This document shows positions 47,083 through 56,654 of a stretch of DNA of 64,000 nt, piece after piece. The notes under the pieces were generated by a model, which had not been told where the DNA came from, did not search any database, and worked only from the letters and a program-made list of their open reading frames with translations. Numbering within the stretch: the first letter of the stretch is position 1; every line of letters begins with the position of its first letter. Position numbers and translations under genes: made by a program. The DNA comes from AP-15 sp963738185 (GTDB lineage Bacteria > Pseudomonadota > Alphaproteobacteria > ATCC43930 > CGMCC-115725), in NCBI GenBank assembly GCA_963738185.1, contig CAVTVA010000001.1:806001-870000 (forward strand), read 5' to 3'.

Positions 47083-47958
47083 ATGCGCACGAGTTTTACG
47101 GTCGGCGACATGACGATCCATCGGCTGGTCGAGCAGGAGGCCGGGTTCACCCCGGCCCTCGAATTCCTGCCGGGGCTGAGTACGGAATTGCTGGACGAGA
47201 ACCGGTCGTGGCTCGAGCCGGCGGCGCTCGACCCTGCAACCGACAAGCTGGTGCTGTGCTTTCAATCCTATCTGGTCAAAACCCCGCACCACACGATCCT
47301 GGTCGACAGCTGCATCGGCAACGACAAGGACCGGCCGACGCGGGAAGCTTGGAACCATAAGACCGACGATCACTTTATGCGCGCATTGGCGGCGGCGGGC
47401 GCGTCGGTAGAGGACATCGACTTTGTCATGTGCACCCATCTGCACGCCGATCACGTCGGCTGGAACACGCGGCTCGACAATGGCCGCTGGGTCCCGACCT
47501 TTCCCAACGCTCGCTATCTTTTTTCGCAAAAGGAATACGGCTATTGGGCCGCCGAGCACGCCAAGACGCCGATCGATGCGATCGCCGATAGTGTCTTGCC
47601 GATCGTCGAAGCAAAGCGCGCGGATCTGGTGACGAGCGAGCACGCGCTCGACGACCACGTGCGGCTGATGCCGACGCCCGGCCACACGCCCGACCATTTC
47701 GCCGTCTGCCTCGGGCGCGGCGGCGATATGGCGGTGCTGACCGGCGATCTGATCCACTCGCCGTTGCAGGCGCGCTATCCCGAACTGACGATGCGCGTCG
47801 ATTACGACCCGAAGCAAGCCTCTGCCACCCGCCGCGGCTTCCTCGAGCGCTACTGCGACACCCCGACCCTGTGCTGCACGATGCATTTCCCGTCGCCCTC
47901 GGTCGGCCATGTCCAGCGCTGGGGCGACGGCTTCCGCCACGTGCCGTCCGCAGCCTGA
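47083..47958 (+). CDS. MBL-fold metallo-hydrolase
   Basis: The ATG at 47083 follows AAGGAAAG and gives 291 residues. The metallo-beta-lactamase motif is VMCTHLHADHVGWNTRLDNG (HxHxDH). MPTPGHTPDHFAVCLGRGGD and MAVLTGDLIHSP give the later metal ligands, and CCTMHFPSPSVGHV ends the domain. The opening FTVGDMTIHRLVEQEAGFTP is typical of quorum-quenching-type and related lactonase-like MBL proteins, but the substrate is not determined. It lies convergent to the small membrane protein at 47997. Confidence 0.88.
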   Translation: MRTSFTVGDMTIHRLVEQEAGFTPALEFLPGLSTELLDENRSWLEPAALDPATDKLVLCFQSYLVKTPHHTILVDSCIGNDKDRPTREAWNHKTDDHFMRALAAAGASVEDIDFVMCTHLHADHVGWNTRLDNGRWVPTFPNARYLFSQKEYGYWAAEHAKTPIDAIADSVLPIVEAKRADLVTSEHALDDHVRLMPTPGHTPDHFAVCLGRGGDMAVLTGDLIHSPLQARYPELTMRVDYDPKQASATRRGFLERYCDTPTLCCTMHFPSPSVGHVQRWGDGFRHVPSAA

Positions 47959-47996
47959 ATTGCCGGCTGCCCGGAGCGGCCGGCTCGGCTCGGCGG

Positions 47997-48122
47997 CTAC
48001 CAAAGGGGATAAATATTCTTGGTCTCGTTGGTGGGTCGCCCGCGCCGCGATCGCCTCAGCCGTGTCGCCGCGCCGACACCACAGGCGGCCAGCACCAGGC
48101 CCAGCACGATCCATAGCTCCAT
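47997..48122 (-). CDS. Small single-pass membrane protein, hypothetical
   Basis: A 41-residue open frame begins at ATG 48122, four bases after the SGNH hydrolase stop. It reads MELWIVLGLVLAACGVGAAT, one membrane helix, followed by a basic tail (RLRRSRRGRPTNETK). The positive charges place the C-terminus in the cytoplasm. GAGG lies about 11 nt upstream, and coupling to the SGNH gene is plausible. There is no homology support, so this is a candidate only. Confidence 0.45.
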   Translation of the reverse strand: MELWIVLGLVLAACGVGAATRLRRSRRGRPTNETKNIYPLW

Positions 48123-48126
48123 GGCA

Positions 48127-49301
48127 CTAGCCTCGTTGGCGGATTGCCGCGGTGAGGGCGGGCAGCATCGCTGCGGCGACAGCGGCATTGCCCGCTTCGG
48201 ACAGATGGTAGAGGTCGATGTAGACCGGGTCGGTCCAATCGTCAAACAGCGCCGACAGATCGACTGTGTCGGCGGCCTCGACGACGTCGCGGCAGGCGCG
48301 ACGGGCTGCCACCATCGCGGCATAGAGCCGACGGCGCGCCTCTGGGTCCCGAGTATAGTCTTTGTCCCAGCGCTGCTCGTCGAGGGTCAAATTCCGCTTG
48401 GTCGTCAGCACCGGCTGCCAGAAAAATATCGGGCGAAACCGATATTCCCGCGCCAGCAGCCGGACGAGCCGCAGATTGGCGGCATAATCAGCGATGACCT
48501 GCGCGGCGAGCCCGGCGACATCGACTGGCGACAAATCTGCCTCGGCCGCCGGCATTGGGCCGCGCAACGAGAGCCCGGTCAATTGGCGCAGCCGGCGCAA
48601 GGTGCGGGGCGCTGCCGTCATCAGTGCGGCCGTCATCAGGTCGCGCCGCCGGTCGGGATGCAGCAGATTGAATTCGGCGCGGCGCCGGCTCTCGTTGAAC
48701 AGGCCGTCGGCGCGCCCGGTCTGCTCGGCGCAGGCCATCTCGTTGATGCCGTCGTAGAAGATCGCGATGTCGAAGCGCTCGCCGGCCTTCAGCAGCTGCT
48801 GAAGGGTGATCGCTTCCTGGGTGTTGTTGTGCCCGAGCTGGCCGTAATTGGTGATCGCGACCCGGTGCCCGAGCTCGCCGAGGCGGCGGGCGAGCACGGC
48901 CGGGATTGTGTGCGCATCACGCGCCCCCATGCCCATCATCGTCGAGCCGCCAAAGCATAGGATGCGGATCGCCCCCTCCGGCGGATCGCTCTCGCCCGGG
49001 GTCGGCCGCAGCCCGCGCGCGTCGATCGTCACATATTGGCCGCGAAACGGGCGCTGCCACCAGCCGACATAGGCTTTCCAATCGACCCGGACGGCGCGGC
49101 GGAACTCGTCGAAATAGGCGGCCGACCAAGGGGCGCCGGCATAGGCGTCGGCCGCGGCCGAGCGATCGGGCCGGGTTGTGCGCCGCCAGCGCAGCCAGCG
49201 GCCGAGGCGCCGCCACCCCTCGACGCCAAATTCGGTGAGCAGCACGGCGAGCGAGCAGCAGCCCCGACGACATGCCACAGCGCCATGAGAAAGCGCAGCA
49301 T
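48127..49301 (-). CDS. SGNH/GDSL-type hydrolase, probable frameshift near the N-terminus
   Basis: The strong part of the protein reads IRILCFGGSTMMGMGARDAH (catalytic Ser in GGST), ITNYGQLGHNNTQEAITLQQ (Gly/Asn blocks), IAIFYDGINEMACAEQTGRA (Asn) and DPVYIDLYHLSEAGNAAVAA (Asp-His end). These are SGNH blocks I, II, III and V, usual for esterases acting on surface polysaccharides. The end is TAG at 48127-48129. The start is unsure: in another frame MLRFLMALWHVVGAA from ATG 49301 makes a membrane anchor. It would join LAVLLTEFGVEGWRRL if one base near 49255 is wrong. Confidence 0.72.
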
Positions 49302-49429
49302 TCAGCCTCGGCTCGGCGCCAGCCGGGCGGTCGCGCGTGCGCCTGATAAAGTCATTTGCGGCTCGCTTTTGGCGGTGGAATCGGAGGATGATCGGCGCGA
49401 GACGGGCTCGCGAGCAAGGGGTGAGGGCG

Positions 49430-50743
49430 ATGAGCGGGATCGACGAAACCCATGATCTGAACCGGCAAAGCTGGGTCGTTTCGGCCAACGGCCACAGCGA
49501 GTTCCCGATCCAGAACCTGCCGCTCGGCGTGTTTAGCCCAGCGGCTGGCGGGCCGGCGCGCGGCGGGATGGCGATCGGCGACATGATCTTCGACCTCGGG
49601 GCGGCGATCGAGGCCGGGCTGTTCTCCGGCGAGGCGGCCGAGGCGGCAGAAGCCGCTGCGGGCCCGGCCCTGAACCCGCTGATGGCGCAGGGGCCCGGGC
49701 CGCGTGCGGCATTGCGGCGGCGGGTGTCGGCGCTGCTCGCCGCAGACGGCGCCGAGCGGGCCAAAATCGAGGCGATAGCCGCGCGGCTGCTGCACCCGGC
49801 CGCGCAGTGCGCCTTGCACCTGCCGGCCAAAATTGGCGAGTTCACCGATTTCTTTGCCGGCATTCATCACGCCACCAATGGCGGGCGCCGGCGCGACCCG
49901 AACAACCCGCTCAACCCCAACTACAAATACGTGCCGGTCGCCTATCACAGCCGCGCTTCCTCGGTGCGGCCGTCGAATGTGCCGATCCGCCGCCCCAATG
50001 GCCAGCGCAAGGCGCCGGACGAGGCTGCCCCCAGCTTCGGCCCATGCCAAAAGCTCGATTACGAGCTCGAGCTCGCGGTGTGGATCGGCCCCGGCAACAC
50101 CCAGGGCGAACCGATCCCGATCGCCCAGGCTGGTGACCACATTTTCGGGCTCGGGCTCGTCAACGACTGGTCGGCGCGCGACGTGCAGGGCTGGGAGTCG
50201 CAGCCCTTGGGGCCGTTCCTCGGCAAGAATTTCGGCTCGACCGTCTCGCCCTGGATCGTCACCGCCGAGGCGCTGGCGCCGTTCCGGGCGGCCCAGCCGG
50301 CGCGGCCCGCGGGCGACCCGCGGCCATTGCCATATCTGTTGGACGAGGCCGACCAGCGCGAGGGCGCCTTTGACATCGCGCTCGAAGCCTTTCTGCTGAC
50401 CGAAGGGCTGCGGGCCAAAGGTCTGCCGCCGCACCGCATGTCCGGCAGCAACACGACCGACCTCTATTGGACCCTGGCGCAATTGGTGGCGCACCATACC
50501 AGCGGCGGCTGCAATCTCGGCGCCGGCGATTTGTTCGGCACCGGCACGATCTCCGGCCCGACCCGCGAGGGCTATGGCAGCCTGATGGAAGTGAGCGCCG
50601 ACGGCACCAGGGCAACGACTTTGGCCTCGGGCGAGACCCGCACCTTTGTCGAGAATGGCGACGAGGTGATCTTCCGCGCCCATTGCCGCCGCCCCGGCTA
50701 CGCCCCGATCGGCTTTGGCGAGTGCCGCGCGCGGATCGTCTGA
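49430..50743 (+). CDS. fahA: Fumarylacetoacetase
   Basis: The 437-residue protein starts at ATG 49430 behind GGGGTGAGG. It belongs to the fumarylacetoacetate hydrolase family: SHEFPIQ-like HSEFPIQNLPLGVFSP at the N-terminus, KIGEFTDFFAGIHHATNGGR, YELELAVWIGPGNTQGEPIP, LGLVNDWSARDVQGWESQPL and LGPFLGKNFGSTVSPWIVTA. The length and the N-terminal SH3-like domain fit true fumarylacetoacetase (final step of tyrosine and homogentisate breakdown), not the shorter generic FAH proteins. hmgA and maiA are not adjacent. Confidence 0.92.
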   Translation: MSGIDETHDLNRQSWVVSANGHSEFPIQNLPLGVFSPAAGGPARGGMAIGDMIFDLGAAIEAGLFSGEAAEAAEAAAGPALNPLMAQGPGPRAALRRRVSALLAADGAERAKIEAIAARLLHPAAQCALHLPAKIGEFTDFFAGIHHATNGGRRRDPNNPLNPNYKYVPVAYHSRASSVRPSNVPIRRPNGQRKAPDEAAPSFGPCQKLDYELELAVWIGPGNTQGEPIPIAQAGDHIFGLGLVNDWSARDVQGWESQPLGPFLGKNFGSTVSPWIVTAEALAPFRAAQPARPAGDPRPLPYLLDEADQREGAFDIALEAFLLTEGLRAKGLPPHRMSGSNTTDLYWTLAQLVAHHTSGGCNLGAGDLFGTGTISGPTREGYGSLMEVSADGTRATTLASGETRTFVENGDEVIFRAHCRRPGYAPIGFGECRARIV

Positions 50744-50757
50744 CCCCGGCCCTGCTG

Positions 50758-51462
50758 CTACAGCGACACCAGGCGGTCGACGAGGGCGGGGTCGGCGCGC
50801 AAATCGGCGGCGGCGCCGGAGTAGCGGACCGAGCCGCGCTCGAGCACATAAACGCGGTCGGCGAGCGCCAGCGCAAAATCGACGCGCTGCTCGGCTAAGA
50901 GGATCGTCATTCCCTGATCCTTCAGCTCGCTGATCTTGTCGCGCAGCTGGTCCACCACCAACGGAGCCAAGCCCTCGGACGGCTCGTCGAGCAGCAACAG
51001 CTCGGGGTTGCCCATCAGGGTGCGGGCGATGGTCAGCATCTGCTGCTCGCCGCCCGACAGAAACCCGCCGCGCTGGTCGCGCCGCTCGCGCAGGATCGGG
51101 AACAGCTCGCCGACCGCCTCGATCGTCCAGCGGCCCGGCCGCCGCGCCGCGCGGGCGCCGACCTCGAGGTTCTCGCGCACCGTGAGCTCGGCGAAGATGC
51201 GGCGGTCCTCGGGGACAAAGCCGATGCCGGCGCGAGCCACCCGGTGCGGCGCCCAGCCGGCAATGTCGCGGCCCTGCCATACGACGCGGCCGGCGCCGGG
51301 CGGGGTCAGCCCCATCACCGCGCGCATCGTCGTCGTCTTGCCGACGCCGTTGCGGCCGAGCAGGCAGACGCATTCGCCGGCCTCGATTTCGAGCGAGACG
51401 CCAAACAGCACCCGGCTCAAGCCATAGGCCGCATCGACACCTTCGAGCGCCAGCAGCGCCAT
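50758..51462 (-). CDS. livF: Branched-chain amino-acid-type ABC transporter ATPase LivF
   Basis: The 234-residue ATPase has Walker A (LLGRNGVGKTTTMRAVMG), the signature (FLSGGEQQMLTIARTL), Walker B (LLLLDEPSEGLAP) and the H-loop region (TILLAEQRVDFALALADRVY). Such features and length match LivF. It is the last gene of the liv operon, and its start overlaps livG by one base. It drives transport with LivG. Related systems may carry amides, urea or aromatic acids, so the substrate is not certain. Confidence 0.93.
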   Translation of the reverse strand: MALLALEGVDAAYGLSRVLFGVSLEIEAGECVCLLGRNGVGKTTTMRAVMGLTPPGAGRVVWQGRDIAGWAPHRVARAGIGFVPEDRRIFAELTVRENLEVGARAARRPGRWTIEAVGELFPILRERRDQRGGFLSGGEQQMLTIARTLMGNPELLLLDEPSEGLAPLVVDQLRDKISELKDQGMTILLAEQRVDFALALADRVYVLERGSVRYSGAAADLRADPALVDRLVSL

Positions 51463-52199
51463 CACCGCTGCTCGCCGAGATAGACTCGGCGCACCTCGGG
51501 ATCGCGGCGCACCTCGGCCGGGGTTCCTTCCGCGAGCAGCCGGCCCTGATGTAGGACGGCGATCTTCTCGGCGATCGAAAACACCACCTCCATGTCGTGC
51601 TCGGTAAAGATCAGGGTCAGCCCGCGCTCTTCGGCGATGCGCCGCAACAGCTGCATGGTCTCGTGGGTTTCGCTCGCCGACATGCCGGCGGTCGGCTCGT
51701 CGAGCAGCAGGAGGGCCGGCTCGCTGGCCAAGGCGATGCCGAGCTCGAGCTGCTTCTGGTTGCCGTAGCTGAGGGTGCCGGCGACCGCATCGGCTTGGCC
51801 GTCGAGGCCGATCGCGGCGAGCAGCGCCTCGGTCTCGTCGCGATAGAAATTCTCGGAGCGCGACCAGAAGTTGCGGCCGCGGCCGCGATGCGCCAGAAAC
51901 GAAGCCTGCAAATTCTCGAACACCGACAGCCGGGCAAAGATGTTCGCGCGCTGAAACGAACGGCCGACGCCCATCCGGCAAATGCGGTGCGGCGATGCCC
52001 CGGTGATGTCGCGGCCGTCGAGCATGATCCGCCCGGCATCCGGACGGATATGGCCGGTGATCAGGTTGAAAAATGTCGATTTGCCGGCGCCGTTTGGGCC
52101 GATCACCGCGGCGATCTGGCGGGTCGCCACGGTCAGGCTGACGCCGCCGACCGCGACAAAGCCGGCGAAGGATTTGCGCAATTCGTGAACTTCAAGCAT
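51462..52199 (-). CDS. livG: Branched-chain amino-acid-type ABC transporter ATPase LivG
   Basis: The 245-residue protein has Walker A (VIGPNGAGKSTFFNLITGHI), the Liv-specific FQRANIFARLSVFENLQASF, the signature region LSYGNQKQLELGIALAS, and Walker B (PALLLLDEPTAGMSASET). This is the LivG partner of LivF. Its ATG (52199) lies inside the end of livM, an 8-bp overlap that implies coupled translation. It works at the inner face of the membrane. Confidence 0.94.
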   Translation of the reverse strand: MLEVHELRKSFAGFVAVGGVSLTVATRQIAAVIGPNGAGKSTFFNLITGHIRPDAGRIMLDGRDITGASPHRICRMGVGRSFQRANIFARLSVFENLQASFLAHRGRGRNFWSRSENFYRDETEALLAAIGLDGQADAVAGTLSYGNQKQLELGIALASEPALLLLDEPTAGMSASETHETMQLLRRIAEERGLTLIFTEHDMEVVFSIAEKIAVLHQGRLLAEGTPAEVRRDPEVRRVYLGEQR

Positions 52200-53187
52200 C
52201 GCGGCCGACCAGCCGGCGCCGCACCAGGCGCCATCCGGCGACGAGCCCGCCGACGATGCCGCCAGGAAAAATGAACAGCAGCACCAACAACAGGCAGCCG
52301 AGCACAAATGGCCAATACTGGGTGTAGTCGGTGATTTCCTGGTTGAGCCAAACCAGCGCCAGAGCGCCGACCGGCGGCCCCCAGAAAAAGTTCATGCCGC
52401 CGAGGATCGCCATGATGATGACCTCGGCCGATTTCGACCAGAACACGTAATCGGCGAAAACGCCGCGGCTGAAAATGCCGTAGAGCGCGCCGGCGAGCCC
52501 GGCGAAGGCGCCGGCGACCACAAAGGAGGCGAGCTGGTAGGCACGCACATTGAGGCCGATAAAGGCGGCGCGTTCGGGATTGTCGCGGATCGTGGTCAGC
52601 ATGCGGCCAAACGGCGAACGGATGATCTGCCGCATCACCGCGAACGAGACCGCCACCAGCACCAGGGTGAGCAGATAAAAGCGGGCGCCGACGGAGAGAT
52701 CGCCCAGGCCGGGGATCGCGGACATCCAATCGAGATTGGGATACGGGATCTCGGGCAGACCCTGGTCGCCGCCGGTCACCGAGTTCCACTTGTAGGCAAC
52801 GGCCCAAGCGATCTGCGAAAAGGCGAGGGTCAGCATCGCAAAGTAGAGCTTGGTCAGCCGGACGCAAAAGAAGCCGGAGACCAGCGCGAAAACGGCGGCG
52901 CCGATCCCGGCCGCCGGGAAAGCGATAGCGAACGGCATGCCGTAGGTCTTCATCAGGATGCCGCAGACATAGGCGCCGACCCCGAAATAGGCGACATGGC
53001 CGAACGAGACGAGGCCGGTGGTGCCGAGCAGCAGGTTAAGGCTGACCGCAAACAGCGCGTCGATGACGATCTGCGCGGCGAGAAAGGTGTCGTAGCGCGA
53101 GCCAAGCCACGGCACCGTGCACGCCGCCAAAAATACGATCAAGGTCCATGGGATACGCCCGGCGAGCGTCGCCTTGCGGCCGGTCAT
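52192..53187 (-). CDS. livM: Branched-chain amino-acid-type ABC transporter permease LivM
   Basis: The 331-residue permease has about nine membrane helices and family blocks VIDALFAVSLNLLLGTTGLV, SFGHVAYFGVGAYVCGILMK, TLAFSQIAWAVAYKWNSVTG and FGRMLTTIRDNPERAAFIGL (the coupling loop). EVIIMAILGGMNFFWGPPVG is the LivM signature near the end. Start and stop both overlap neighbours, typical of this operon. It forms the channel with LivH. Confidence 0.93.
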   Translation of the reverse strand: MTGRKATLAGRIPWTLIVFLAACTVPWLGSRYDTFLAAQIVIDALFAVSLNLLLGTTGLVSFGHVAYFGVGAYVCGILMKTYGMPFAIAFPAAGIGAAVFALVSGFFCVRLTKLYFAMLTLAFSQIAWAVAYKWNSVTGGDQGLPEIPYPNLDWMSAIPGLGDLSVGARFYLLTLVLVAVSFAVMRQIIRSPFGRMLTTIRDNPERAAFIGLNVRAYQLASFVVAGAFAGLAGALYGIFSRGVFADYVFWSKSAEVIIMAILGGMNFFWGPPVGALALVWLNQEITDYTQYWPFVLGCLLLVLLFIFPGGIVGGLVAGWRLVRRRLVGRDA

Positions 53188-54065
53188 CACAGCGGCCGGC
53201 CAAAGAGGCCCCACGGGCGCACGATCAGGATCACCGCCATCAGCGCGTAAACCGCAAACAGCGAAAAGCTCGGAAACACCAGGATGCCGAACGAAAGCAC
53301 CTGGCCATAGATGACCGAGCCCCAAAACGTGCCCCAGAACGAGCCCATGCCGCCGATCACGACGACGATGAAGGCCTGGACGATGATCAGCACGTCCATG
53401 CCCGGCACGATGCTCTGGATCGGCGTCACCAGCGCGCCGGCGAGCCCGGCGAGAAACGAGCTGAACACAAACATGCCGGTATAGATCGAGCCGACATTGG
53501 CCCCGAGCGCATCCAGCATCTCGCGGTCGTAGGACGCCGCCCGCACCATCCGTCCGACGCCGGTGCGGTTCACGCCGAGCCAGGCGCCAAACGCGATCAG
53601 CGGGCCGAGCGCGATGATGAACAGGCTGTAGAGCGGCTGGCGCGTCCCGAAAATCTCGATGCTGCCGGCGAGCGCCGCGGGGGTGGAGACCGAGAGCTGG
53701 CCGGTGCCCCAGGTGAATTTGGCGGCATCGCCGAGGATCAGCACCAGGGCATAGGTGAACAGCAGCTGGTAGAGCTCATCGACCCCATATAGGTAGCGCA
53801 GCAGCAGCCGTTCGAGGATGCCTCCGAGGAGCGCGACGCCGAGCGCCGCGAGCAGGGCCGCCGGCCAGAACGCCCCCGCCGCCGGCTGCAGCCATTGCAT
53901 CCACTGCCAGGCGAGATAGGCCCCGACCATGTAGAACGAGCCATGCGCGAAATTGATGATGCGCATGACGCCAAAGACGAGCGACAGTCCCGAGGCGATC
54001 AGGAACAGGAACATCGCCGTCGTCAGGCCGCCCATAAACTGGTTGAACAGGAACGACGCCGCCAC
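53187..54065 (-). CDS. livH: Branched-chain amino-acid-type ABC transporter permease LivH
   Basis: The 292-residue permease begins MAASFLFNQFMGGLTTAMFL and includes LVFGVMRIINFAHGSFYMVG, a LivH hallmark. GVGRMVRAASYDREMLDALG is the coupling loop and IVQAFIVVVIGGMGSFWGTF the C-terminal signature. It overlaps livM by one base and follows the substrate-binding protein gene by 84 bp. The whole livKHMGF set is complete. Confidence 0.94.
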   Translation of the reverse strand: MAASFLFNQFMGGLTTAMFLFLIASGLSLVFGVMRIINFAHGSFYMVGAYLAWQWMQWLQPAAGAFWPAALLAALGVALLGGILERLLLRYLYGVDELYQLLFTYALVLILGDAAKFTWGTGQLSVSTPAALAGSIEIFGTRQPLYSLFIIALGPLIAFGAWLGVNRTGVGRMVRAASYDREMLDALGANVGSIYTGMFVFSSFLAGLAGALVTPIQSIVPGMDVLIIVQAFIVVVIGGMGSFWGTFWGSVIYGQVLSFGILVFPSFSLFAVYALMAVILIVRPWGLFGRPL

Positions 54066-54149
54066 CGCCGATCAATCCTATCGAGAACGCTGCGACGCCC
54101 GCGTGCGCGCCTAGATCGCGGACGTCGCGCCTTGCCAATGCCGCGCGGG

Positions 54150-55352
54150 TCAGTTGGTTTCGGTCTGCGGCGGCAGCAATTCCGGGTTCTTCATCACGGC
54201 AAACGGATAGGCCGCCTCCTTGACCATCACCCCCCAGTATTCCGGCGCAAACGTTTCATGCGATTTGGCGCTCAAGGTCCGTTTTCCGACCGGCGTGTCG
54301 AACGTCAGCCCGAGCAAAGCCTTGGCAACCTTGTCGCTGTCGGTGCTGTCGGCTTTTTTGATGCCGTCAGCGAGCGCGTCGATCGACTGGTAGCCGACGA
54401 TCGCCCAGCCCGAGCCGTATTTCTGATGCGTGAAAGCCTTCAGGGCGGCGATGAATTTCTTGTGCGCCGGCGGCTCGTTTGGCCCGCCCCAGATCACCGG
54501 GTCATAGGAATCCGATATGATGCCAAAGGGATAGTCGCTGCCGAGCGCCTGCGCCTCGTCGGTGGTGCCGACCTCGGCGCCGTCGATCATCCGGTTGTCG
54601 ACCGCCTTGAAATAGCCGAGCGGCGTCGCCTCTTTGCTGAAGGTCACAAAATCGCCGGCGAACAGCGAGCAATAGATCGCGTCCGGCTTTTTGCTCATCT
54701 GCGCGGTGATGAACGGGGTGAAGTCGGGCTGGCCGAGCTTCGGCCACTCTTCGTCGACAATCTTGATGTCAGGCCGCAGTTTCTTGAGGCTGCGGGCAAA
54801 AGCCGCGATCGAGTCGTGGCCATAGGCGTAATCGGGGGCGATCGTGGCGACGGTTTTGACGTTCTTCCACCGCGCCATCAAAGTCGCGCCCGCCAATCCT
54901 TCGACATCGGTGTTGGAGGAAATCCGGAAAATGTAGGGATTGATGTGCGCCGGGTCGGTCAGGATCGTGCTTTTCGAGGTCGGCGCGATAAAGACGATCT
55001 TGTTTTCCTTGGCCACCGTCGATACCGCCGGCGCTTCGGCCGAGGTCAAGGTGCCGACCAGAAAATCGACATTGTCCTTGATGATCAATTCGCGCGAGAC
55101 GCGCACCGCCTCGTCGGCGTTGGCCTTGCTGTCGCGCGGCAACAGTTCGAGCTTGCGGCCGAGGACGCCCCCTTTGGCGTTGATCTGAGCCACCGCCATC
55201 TGCGCGCCTTGCAGAACCGGCTCGCCATAGACCGCTGTCGGGCCCGACAGCGGGATCGGGAAACCGATCTTGATCGGCCCCGCGGCCAACGCCGCCACGG
55301 GCATCAGCACCATGCCGGCGCAACCGAGCGCCAGAATATGACGGCGGAACAT
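54150..55352 (-). CDS. Periplasmic substrate-binding protein of the Liv-type ABC importer
   Basis: The 400-residue protein starts at ATG 55352, 7 nt after GGAGG, better than the ATG at 55367. A signal peptide (FRRHILALGCAGMVLMPVAA, cut after ALA) is followed by the Peripla_BP_6 start GPIKIGFPIPLSGPTAVYGE and VAQINAKGGVLGRKLELLP. It binds the ligand in the periplasm and delivers it to LivHM. The ligand could be an amino acid, amide or aromatic acid. It is the first gene of the operon and probably sets its promoter. Confidence 0.92.
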   Translation of the reverse strand: MFRRHILALGCAGMVLMPVAALAAGPIKIGFPIPLSGPTAVYGEPVLQGAQMAVAQINAKGGVLGRKLELLPRDSKANADEAVRVSRELIIKDNVDFLVGTLTSAEAPAVSTVAKENKIVFIAPTSKSTILTDPAHINPYIFRISSNTDVEGLAGATLMARWKNVKTVATIAPDYAYGHDSIAAFARSLKKLRPDIKIVDEEWPKLGQPDFTPFITAQMSKKPDAIYCSLFAGDFVTFSKEATPLGYFKAVDNRMIDGAEVGTTDEAQALGSDYPFGIISDSYDPVIWGGPNEPPAHKKFIAALKAFTHQKYGSGWAIVGYQSIDALADGIKKADSTDSDKVAKALLGLTFDTPVGKRTLSAKSHETFAPEYWGVMVKEAAYPFAVMKNPELLPPQTETN

Positions 55353-55646
55353 CCCTCGGCCTCCCATTCCTGTTCGAGCTTTATTGTTTTCGCTGGGCCA
55401 TATGGTTGGAGCCGCCGGCCGCTGTCAAGCGGCGCTGTGCGGTCATAATCTGCGGCGATCGGACGCGGATTCGGTTGGGTCGGCAAGGCATCGTTAATAG
55501 TCTGGCCATTTGCCTGATTTGTCGCGCAGCCGCCTTTGCCGGTCTGGACGGGTGCCGCCGGTTGTCGGATGATCGGCTGAGCCTAGGCGCGCCGAAGCCG
55601 CATTTCGTGCATCATCGCGCGCGATCTCACACCGGAGAAAACCCAA

Positions 55647-56393
55647 ATGATCGACCTCTATTTCTGGCCGACCGGAAACGGCAAAAAGACTGTCATCCTG
55701 CTCGAGGAGCTGGGTCTGCCCTATCGGATCAAGCCGATCAATATCGGGCGCGGCGACCAGCTGACCCCCGAGTTTTTGAAGATTTCGCCAAACGGCCGGA
55801 TGCCGGCGATCGTCGATGACGAGCCCTTGGGCGGCGGCGCCCCAATGTCGATCTTCGAATCCGGGGCGATCATGACGTATTTGGCCGAGAAGACCGGGCG
55901 GTTTATGCCGTCCGACCCGCGCGGCCGGTACGACGTCGCCCAGTGGGTCAGCTGGCAATTGGCCAACCAGGGCCCCAAGCTTGGCGAGCAAGGCCATTTC
56001 CGGCGGGCTCTCGAGGCCGGCAGCAATGGCGATCTCGCCTATGCGATCCGCCGCTTTGACAATGAAGCCCATCGCATCTATGGCGTGATGAATTTGGGCC
56101 TGTTCAACAAGCGCTATCTCGCCGCCGGGCAATACACGATCGCCGACATGATCTGCTACCCTTGGGCGTCGAGCTGGGCCACTCGGAAGATCGAGATCGA
56201 CGAATTTCCCAACGTCAAGCGCTGGCTTGCGGAAATTGGCGAGCGCCCGGCCGTCAAGAAGGCGATGGCGATGGGTCCCGAGTTCCGCGAGGACCCGGCC
56301 TCGATCAGCCCCGAGGAGCAGGCCCGCCGCCGCAAGCTGGTGGCCGATCAGCGCGCGCAACCCGTCCCGGCCGAATGGCAGCGGGTGGCGTGA
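55647..56393 (+). CDS. Glutathione S-transferase family protein (YfcG/YghU-like)
   Basis: The 248-residue protein has a thioredoxin-like N-terminal domain, MIDLYFWPTGNGKKTVILLE with PNGRMPAIVDDEP (cis-proline) and SIFESGAIMTYLAEKTGRF (ES motif). The helical part contains NKRYLAAGQYTIADMICYPW. The GNGKK start and YTIADMICYPW match the nu-class group represented by YfcG, a disulfide reductase using glutathione. It is monocistronic, with the liv binding protein gene divergent upstream and repeats downstream. Confidence 0.9.
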   Translation: MIDLYFWPTGNGKKTVILLEELGLPYRIKPINIGRGDQLTPEFLKISPNGRMPAIVDDEPLGGGAPMSIFESGAIMTYLAEKTGRFMPSDPRGRYDVAQWVSWQLANQGPKLGEQGHFRRALEAGSNGDLAYAIRRFDNEAHRIYGVMNLGLFNKRYLAAGQYTIADMICYPWASSWATRKIEIDEFPNVKRWLAEIGERPAVKKAMAMGPEFREDPASISPEEQARRRKLVADQRAQPVPAEWQRVA

Positions 56394-56436
56394 GCTAGTG
56401 GTGCGAACCAGACAGATGGTACCCGCGCTTTCTTTC

Positions 56437-56567
56437 TCGTCGCCCCCGCGAAAGCGGGGGTCCAGAGCCTGCCCCTGGCTTGAACAGGGGGCCGCAGGCA
56501 TGGTGCCGGGTGCCCCCTGTTCAAGCCAGGGGCAAGCTCTGGGTGCCCGCTTTCGCGGGCATGACGA
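56437..56567. repeat. Large composite palindrome with CGCGAAAGCG ends (REP/BIME-like)
   Basis: Two arms of about 55 bp are inverted copies. The left has CCCCCGCGAAAGCGGGGG, then CAGAGCCTGCCCCTGGCTTG and AACAGGGGG. The right has the complement of the same parts with few changes, separated by about 20 bp. Each arm also contains its own small hairpin, so the unit can form a long stem with sub-stems. It sits in a gene-free gap of 434 bp after the GST gene. This family of repeats is common in proteobacteria. Confidence 0.85.
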
Positions 56568-56654
56568 AAAATGAAATGGGTACTAAGCGATAAATTCGAA
56601 CCACTAGCCTCCCGAGCTGGAAATGCACAAGACATGTGTACATAAGTAAAGAGA

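Noticed and set aside
49352..51373. 673-codon minus-strand frame crossing fahA and livF
   Set aside because: It overlaps two well-supported genes in the wrong frame.
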